Assembly (NCBI RefSeq): GCF_002243515.1
Contig: NZ_CP022657.1
Span: 712,001 to 776,000 of the forward strand
DNA length: 64,000 nucleotides
Direction of reading: 5' to 3'
Source of the DNA: Tumebacillus algifaecis
GTDB taxonomy: Bacteria > Bacillota > Bacilli > Tumebacillales > Tumebacillaceae
The notes under the pieces: generated by a model
The model's database searches: none
Seen by the model: only the letters and a program-made list of their open reading frames with translations
Told to the model about the DNA's origin: nothing
Shown here: one piece after another, positions 59,145 to 64,000 of the stretch
Layout of the letters: each line of letters begins with the position of its first letter
Numbering within the stretch: the stretch's first letter is position 1
Made by a program: the position numbers and the translations under genes

Positions 59145-60524
59145 TCACTGAAAGATTTTACCGGGGTTCAGAATGTCCTTTGGGTCGAGCAATCTTTTGA
59201 TCGCCTGCATCATCTGCACGGCACCAGCCCCATGTTCAGCGGGCAGGAATTTCGCTTTGCCAAGACCGATGCCGTGTTCGCCCGTGCAAGTGCCGCCGCG
59301 CTCCAAGGCGAAGCGGACGATCTCTTGGTTGACATGGCTCGCCCGGCGCATGTCCTCGGGGTTCTCGGGATCGACGACGAGCACGGCGTGGTAATTGCCG
59401 TCACCAACATGTCCTAAAATCGCCCCGTCCAGTCCGTTCTCATCGATGGCGATCCGCGCTTCGACGATCGCGTCTGGCAAGGCCGACAAGGGCACGCAAA
59501 CATCGGTTGTCATCAGCTTTTTGCCAGGCTGCGAAGCGGAAAAGGCGAACGCCGCTTCGTGACGCGCCGTCCACATTCTCGTGCGCGCCGCCCCGTCCGA
59601 ATCGAACTCCAACTCGAGACAGCCTTCCTCGGTCAGAATTTCTTGAGCCAGCAAAAAGGAATGGTCAACGGCCGCTTTGTTGCCGCTCACCTCAACAAAG
59701 AGGGTTGGCGCTTCGGTGAACTCAGTTCCTTTGAACTTGTTGACCACTTTCACGGTGTGCTCATCGACCAGTTCGACGCGGTCGAGCGTGACCCCGCACA
59801 TCATCATGCCCATCGCGGCCTGCGAGGCGGAGCGGACATCGGGAAAGACGGCGCGCGCCGCCAGCGTGTACTCGGGGATGCCGTAAACGCGCAACGTCAG
59901 CTCGGTAAAAGTGCCGAGCGTCCCTTCAGAACCGACAAAAAGTCCGGTCAAGTTGTAGCCTGCCGAAGATTTGGCGGCGAGGCCGCCAGTCGTGATCACC
60001 GAGCCATCTGCCGTCACGACGGTCAAGCCCAACACGTTGTCGCGCATCGTGCCGTAGCGCACAGCCGTCGTGCCCGACGCATTGGTGGCAGCCATGCCGC
60101 CGAGCGTCGCATCTGCGCCAGGATCGACAGGAAAGAACAGTCCGTACTCTTTTAAATGCTGGTTGAGCTGCAGGCGGGTCACCCCTGGTTGCACACGCAC
60201 GAGGAAGTCCTCTGCGCGAACCTCCAACACGCTGTTCATCTGCGTGAAATCCATAGAAATGCCGCCTCGGATCGGCACCACTTGACCTTCGACCGATGAG
60301 CCAATTCCGAAGGGCACGACCGGAATCCCGTTTTGGTCCGCATGCTGCATCACCAGGCTGACCTCTTCGGTGGTGGTAGGGAAGACAACGACGTCGGGCG
60401 TCACGCCAGGATGATAGGAGGTGACATCTTTGCTGTGATGTTCGAGCACCGTTTCGTTGACTGACACCTGCTCAGGTCCTGTTAAAATCGTCCTCAGCGC
60501 CTCTGCTAAACTCAAGCGGTTCAA
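59145..60524 (-). CDS. FAD-linked 2-hydroxyacid oxidase/dehydrogenase (GlcD-like)
   Basis: 459 aa. FAD_binding_4 domain at about 40-215 (VVFPTTTEEVSLVMQHAD, VPFGIGSSVEGQVVPIRGG, DPGADATLGGMAATNASGTT). FAD-oxidase C-terminal domain with GHVGDGNYHAVLVVD and GTCTGEHGIGLGKAKFLP. Family members oxidise 2-hydroxy acids such as D-lactate, glycolate or mandelate-like compounds. First gene of the operon with the HPPD/HmaS-like and aminotransferase genes. A 4-hydroxymandelate or 4-hydroxyphenyllactate substrate would fit the neighbours but is inferred. A consensus promoter precedes it. Confidence 0.92.
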   Translation of the reverse strand: MNRLSLAEALRTILTGPEQVSVNETVLEHHSKDVTSYHPGVTPDVVVFPTTTEEVSLVMQHADQNGIPVVPFGIGSSVEGQVVPIRGGISMDFTQMNSVLEVRAEDFLVRVQPGVTRLQLNQHLKEYGLFFPVDPGADATLGGMAATNASGTTAVRYGTMRDNVLGLTVVTADGSVITTGGLAAKSSAGYNLTGLFVGSEGTLGTFTELTLRVYGIPEYTLAARAVFPDVRSASQAAMGMMMCGVTLDRVELVDEHTVKVVNKFKGTEFTEAPTLFVEVSGNKAAVDHSFLLAQEILTEEGCLELEFDSDGAARTRMWTARHEAAFAFSASQPGKKLMTTDVCVPLSALPDAIVEARIAIDENGLDGAILGHVGDGNYHAVLVVDPENPEDMRRASHVNQEIVRFALERGGTCTGEHGIGLGKAKFLPAEHGAGAVQMMQAIKRLLDPKDILNPGKIFQ

Positions 60525-60592
60525 CTCCTGTGATGAGAGATTCTTGCATCAGTTACTGTTGCCGTTCGTTAGGTAATATTCATTATTGAAAT

Positions 60593-60602
60593 GAAACGTT
60601 TC
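60593..60602. promoter_or_regulatory. cre-like palindrome at the transcription start of the oxidase operon
   Basis: GAAACGTTTC palindrome. Read on the minus strand as TTGGAAACGTTTCAT it fits the CcpA site pattern WTGNAANCGNWNNCW with one mismatch. It lies about 7 bases downstream of the -10, where CcpA binding would repress. This speaks for catabolite control of the operon. Confidence 0.5.
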
Positions 60603-60606
60603 CAAT

Positions 60607-60635
60607 ATTATAAAATTGTGCCTGTACTCTGTCAA
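60607..60635 (-). promoter_or_regulatory. Consensus sigma-A promoter of the oxidase-dioxygenase-aminotransferase operon
   Basis: On the minus strand: TTGACA (complement of 60630-60635), exactly 17 bases, TATAAT (complement of 60607-60612). Both hexamers are perfect. The leader to the start codon at 60524 is about 75 bases. Confidence 0.9.
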
Positions 60636-60741
60636 TTCTAATAGTAACAGATTTAAGCCATCTTACAGTTAGCAACTTGATCATAAGATCGCAAGCGGGG
60701 TGCGCAGACTCGTCTGGCTACACTTCCCCGTTTGGAGAAAA

Positions 60742-60778
60742 GAAAAAGGGGGCGGTACCTGTTGCTGGAACCGTCCCC
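60742..60778 (-). terminator. Terminator of the SgrR-like gene
   Basis: On the minus strand, a 12-bp stem with one mismatch, GGGGACGGTTCC paired with GGTACCGCCCCC, around a 7-base loop, then TTTTT. Confidence 0.85.
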
Positions 60779-60822
60779 AAAAATCAATCAATTATCAACA
60801 GATCGCGAGATATTGTTGCACG

Positions 60823-62607
60823 CTACTTTTGCCTGAACCACAAGTTGCGGTAATCGACCCAACCCTGCGAGTTAAGCGTGACACCGTGCACAAGTGGGTG
60901 CGTCGAGACGGTGACCCACGTTCGGTACAGCGGCAGGACGACGTGCTCGGCGAGCAGGCGAGATTCGATCTGGCGCAGGAGGTCGAGCCTTGCCTCCCGC
61001 GAGGTTTGGGATAGCAGGTTGTCGATCGTCCGAGCGGTGTAGGCGCGCAGTTCCGGGCTCAAGTGCGGAGCGAGGAAAGAACACGAGGAGAGAAAGAGGT
61101 CGAGGTAGGACAGTTCGAGATTGTCCTCGATCGTCGCACCGTCGAGGATCAGATCGGCCGCTGCGATCTGTTCAGGTTGGATCATCTCGCGGTAGGGAAG
61201 CGGTCGGATGGTGATGGCGACACCTGCCGCTTGGCAGGTCTCTGCGATCCACATGGCGTCTTCGAGATGGTCAGGATCGCCAAAGGTGGAGAGGAGCAAG
61301 GGCTCGCCGTCGTAACCGCTTTGGGCAAGCAGCGCCGCAATCTGCGAACGATCGGACGGGGTGTCTGTCGTCATCTGCTCCAAGACGACATCGAAGCGGG
61401 TGGCCGGGGCATAGCGGTCGCCGCCGAGGTCTGCGATCAACTGCCTTTTGTTGAGCAACAGGGAAAGCGCCTCGCGAAAGGCGAGGTGCTGCTGGGGGCG
61501 GTGCGGCTTGTTCAGGTTGCAGGTCAGCATTTGAAACGACGTCTCTAACTGCTCGGTCGTCGCCCAGTCGGCGCTGGCTGTGCCGTATTTGATCGTATCT
61601 TCGAAAACGGCTACAGGCAGGTCGAGGTCGGACACGATCCAGATCTCAATGCGGTCGAGCAAAGCCCGCTCGCGGAAGTAAGGAAGGAACGCTTCGCAGA
61701 CGAGCATCGTCTCATCGTTGCGGATCACTTTGAACGGACCGCTGCCGACCGGAAGGCGAGCGAAATCGGCGCCGATTGCTGTACAGTAGTCCTCAGGAAC
61801 GATCGAAGCGCGCGCCGTGCTGAAAAATTGCAGCAAAAGCTGATTCGGCGCATCGAGCGTAACCTGTAGCGTGAGATCATTGAGGGCGGTAATACTGCGG
61901 ACGCCTGCGAACATCCAAGGGTAGAGCGAGTCGTTTTGCAGGCGCTTGATCGAAAAAACGGCATCGCGAGCGGTGAGCGGGGCTCCATTATGAAAGAACA
62001 CCCCTTTGCGCAGATAGAACGTGTAACAGGTCTCATCGTCGCTGATCTCCCAGTTGTGAGCGAGATGAGGGCGGATCTCAGCAGTTGTCGGGTCGCAGAT
62101 GACGAGCGTGTCAAAAATGTGATTGAGCACATGCAGTTCGGAGCGCAACATCGCGATGGCCGGATCGAGGTAGAACAAAGGATTGGAGTGGGTCAAGCGC
62201 AGCGTGTCGAGCGCCTCGGTGCCGCTCTGGTCGGCTGCATGAAAGCCGAAGTGCGAGGACAGCCATGTCTCATAGCGAGTGTGCAGCGCGGGATACTTGC
62301 TGCGGTAGGGCTCGATCAGTTGTGTGGCGGTGCGGAGATCGCCTGCGCGGACAAGCTCTTGGGCAAGGGAAAACAGCAGATCGGCAGGTGCGATCTGCAA
62401 GGTGAGCTGGGAGGTATGGCCGCGTCCACGCCCAGGTTGCCAGTGCAGCCAGTTGTGCTCGGTCAGCTTTTTCAAAATCAGTTTGGCGTTGCGCGGGGTG
62501 CAGCAGAGCATGTTCGCCACACCGGCAGAGGTGATCGGTACGGACTGCCCGATCACACAGCTTTGGAGCTGTTCGGTCAAACGGATATAGTGATGGACAG
62601 CTTGCAT
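60823..62607 (-). CDS. SgrR-like regulator with solute-binding domain
   Basis: 594 aa from the ATG at 62607 behind GGAAAGAAGAG; the frame extends upstream to 62847 but that part overlaps the divergent ABC gene. N-terminal DNA-binding SgrR_N domain (VANMLCCTPRNAKLILKKLT, NWLHWQPGRGRGHTSQLTL). From about residue 160 an SBP_bac_5 oligopeptide/solute-binding fold (LTHSNPLFYLDPAIAMLRSE, LAHNWEISDDETCYTFYLRKG, PVGSGPFKVIRNDE). No signal peptide, so it senses a ligand in the cytoplasm. The divergent ABC exporter is its likely target. Confidence 0.9.
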   Translation of the reverse strand: MQAVHHYIRLTEQLQSCVIGQSVPITSAGVANMLCCTPRNAKLILKKLTEHNWLHWQPGRGRGHTSQLTLQIAPADLLFSLAQELVRAGDLRTATQLIEPYRSKYPALHTRYETWLSSHFGFHAADQSGTEALDTLRLTHSNPLFYLDPAIAMLRSELHVLNHIFDTLVICDPTTAEIRPHLAHNWEISDDETCYTFYLRKGVFFHNGAPLTARDAVFSIKRLQNDSLYPWMFAGVRSITALNDLTLQVTLDAPNQLLLQFFSTARASIVPEDYCTAIGADFARLPVGSGPFKVIRNDETMLVCEAFLPYFRERALLDRIEIWIVSDLDLPVAVFEDTIKYGTASADWATTEQLETSFQMLTCNLNKPHRPQQHLAFREALSLLLNKRQLIADLGGDRYAPATRFDVVLEQMTTDTPSDRSQIAALLAQSGYDGEPLLLSTFGDPDHLEDAMWIAETCQAAGVAITIRPLPYREMIQPEQIAAADLILDGATIEDNLELSYLDLFLSSCSFLAPHLSPELRAYTARTIDNLLSQTSREARLDLLRQIESRLLAEHVVLPLYRTWVTVSTHPLVHGVTLNSQGWVDYRNLWFRQK

Positions 62608-62722
62608 GTCTCTTCTTTCCACTCCTTGTGCAAAAAGGTGAAACTTCAGTCTACAAATCTTACCCTTTTTCCAAGCGGCCTGCCAGCTTACGATGGGAGG
62701 CAAGGAAAAGGGGGCGGTCTTT

Positions 62723-64000
62723 ATGTATGGCGAGCTGTTGAAAAAGGGACTTGGGCAGCAAAAGGGCAATGTGGTGGGACTTGGCGCCTTGCTGGCAGGC
62801 GGAGCGCTGGTGCAGATCGGCAGTCCGCTGTTGCTGCGCAGGTACATCGATACCGCTCATGTTGGCGGCGCGCTGGACGTGCTGATCTGGGCTGCGTTCC
62901 TGTTTTTGGTGTTGCAGGCGGTGCGGCAGGTCTTGCAGGTCGCGGGGACGTATCTGGCTGAGACGGTGGGGTGGACGGCGACCAATCGTCTGCGGACGGA
63001 GCTGTTTTTGCACAGCTTGAAGTTGGATCTAGGCTGGCACAAAGGAAAGACGGCAGGCGAGATGATGGAGCGGGTCGATGGAGATGTGACGGCGCTGGCC
63101 AACTTTTTCTCGCGGTTTGTGTTGAATGTGGCGGGCAATGTGCTGTTGCTCGCCGGGATGGTGGTGGTGCTCGCGCTGGTTGATGTGTGGGTGGGTCTGG
63201 CCTTTCTACTGTTTGTCGGCGGCGCGTTGTGGGTGCTCAATAGGATTCGGGAGATCGCAGTGCCACATTGGGTAGCGGCGCAGGCATCCCGTGCCGAGCT
63301 GTACGGATTTTTGGGGGAGCGGCTGGCCGGGCTTGAGGAGATCAAAGCAAACGGTGCAAGCGGGCATGTGCTGCGGCAGTTTTGGGCGCGGATGGCTGCA
63401 CTGTTTGGCAAGGAGCGGTCAGCCTATGTGCGCGGGCGGTCGTTGTGGCCGATGACTGTGGCCCTTTTTGCGGCGGGCTATGTGATGGTGTTTGTGCTGG
63501 GCAGTTTTCTGTACGATAGCGGACGGATCACGCTGGGCACGTTCTATTTGATGTTTAGCTATGTTGAGCTGTTGCGCGGGCCGCTCGATCAGATCACCGA
63601 AGAACTGCAGGATTTTCAAAAGGCGGCGGCGAGCGTGAAGCGGGTCGAAGCGTTGCTCGCGGTGCAAAGCAACGAGCAGGATACGGGTGATGCCGAGCTT
63701 GGCACTGGGGCGCTCGGGGTAGCGTTTTCCGAGGTGGAATTTGGCTATGGTGCGGAATCGGCGCTGGCAGGCGTGTCGTTTGCGGTGCGGCCAGGCCGCG
63801 TGCTCGGAGTGTTGGGGCGCACCGGAAGCGGCAAGACGACGCTGACGAGGTTGCTGTTGCGACTGTACGAGCCGCGGGCGGGTGCGGTGCAGGTTGGCAG
63901 TGTGGATGTGCGGGACGTGCCGCTGGCCGAGCTGAGACAGAAGATCGGCGTGGTGACGCAAGAGGTGCGCCTGTTTCGAGGGTCGGTGCGCGAGAATGTG
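62723..64000 (+). CDS. ABC exporter (membrane domain plus start of ATPase), truncated by the window edge
   Basis: First 426 residues. Six-helix ABC exporter membrane domain (LLAGGALVQIGSPLLLRRYI, TAGEMMERVDGDVTALANFF, GRITLGTFYLMFSYVELLRG), then the ATPase with Walker A GRTGSGKTT and the Q-loop VVTQEVRLF. The signature motif and Walker B lie beyond the edge. GGGGGCGG precedes the ATG at a fair distance. Divergent to the SgrR-like regulator. Half-transporters of this kind usually pair with a second one downstream. Role in efflux of drug, lipid or peptide unknown. Confidence 0.92.
   Translation, partial: MYGELLKKGLGQQKGNVVGLGALLAGGALVQIGSPLLLRRYIDTAHVGGALDVLIWAAFLFLVLQAVRQVLQVAGTYLAETVGWTATNRLRTELFLHSLKLDLGWHKGKTAGEMMERVDGDVTALANFFSRFVLNVAGNVLLLAGMVVVLALVDVWVGLAFLLFVGGALWVLNRIREIAVPHWVAAQASRAELYGFLGERLAGLEEIKANGASGHVLRQFWARMAALFGKERSAYVRGRSLWPMTVALFAAGYVMVFVLGSFLYDSGRITLGTFYLMFSYVELLRGPLDQITEELQDFQKAAASVKRVEALLAVQSNEQDTGDAELGTGALGVAFSEVEFGYGAESALAGVSFAVRPGRVLGVLGRTGSGKTTLTRLLLRLYEPRAGAVQVGSVDVRDVPLAELRQKIGVVTQEVRLFRGSVRENV

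Overview
The window looks like a chromosomal segment of a moderately GC-rich, Gram-positive Bacillales-type bacterium; a Tumebacillus/Alicyclobacillaceae-like host is my guess. The evidence is strong GGAGG ribosome binding sites, U-tailed intrinsic terminators, a Bacillus-type LexA (SOS) box, a LiaIHFSR envelope-stress operon, an SLH-tagged endolysin and large NRPS genes. I see no rRNA, tRNA, insertion sequence or CRISPR array.

Layout. (1) 1-1298, minus: the 5' part of an NRPS gene (condensation domain) running off the left edge. (2) 1811-20786, plus: a complete contractile-tail operon of PBSX/XkdK-XkdU type: sheath, tube, frameshifted assembly chaperone, tape measure with a 24-bp repeat tract, LysM and gpD-like proteins, baseplate, three paralogous fibre-like proteins, XhlA, amidase and holin. 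There are no capsid, portal or terminase genes, so it is best read as an R-type tailocin. Behind it, 20903-23083 carries a small SOS-box gene, a sigma-like gene with a near-perfect LexA box and three further small genes, two of which make sigma- or ArpU-like control plausible. (3) 23155-26550, minus: a 1131-aa ferritin-like protein related to the VioB/RebD ferritin domain. (4) 26704-30357: a VTT/DedA-type protein, a YtkA-like lipoprotein, a divergent Lgt-like protein, SCO1 and UppP. (5) 30541-34112: a five-gene Lia operon. (6) 34372-36343: an acyl-CoA dehydrogenase and a secreted M23 peptidase.

(7) 36561-40313: an unusual three-gene operon of a 430-aa stand-alone alanyl-tRNA-synthetase-like protein followed by two paralogous ATP-grasp ligases, with a TetR gene behind it. 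I regard this as the best candidate for an undescribed system. (8) 41032-42415: an ArsR regulator and a GNAT protein. (9) 42707-44486: an HTH-TPR (RNPP-like) regulator and, divergent to it, a 48-aa exported propeptide, a probable cell-cell signalling pair.

(10) 44995-55263: glutamate mutase (glmS, glmL, glmE) directly followed by a 2314-aa bimodular NRPS. Its first A domain reads, by eye, close to the aspartate code, which fits 3-methylaspartate supplied by the mutase. The NRPS ends in a vestigial condensation half-domain and has no thioesterase. An MFS exporter follows. (11) 56755-60524, minus: aminotransferase, HPPD/hydroxymandelate-synthase-like dioxygenase and FAD-linked oxidase behind a consensus sigma-A promoter. 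This could be a 4-hydroxyphenylglycine supply cassette or tyrosine catabolism. (12) 60823-64000: a SgrR-like regulator and a divergent ABC exporter that runs off the right edge.

Three themes link the genes: an SOS-controlled tail particle with its own lysis module, a nonribosomal peptide locus with dedicated precursor supply next to a peptide-quorum-sensing pair, and envelope-stress defence. All functions are inferred from reading the sequence; no database search was run.
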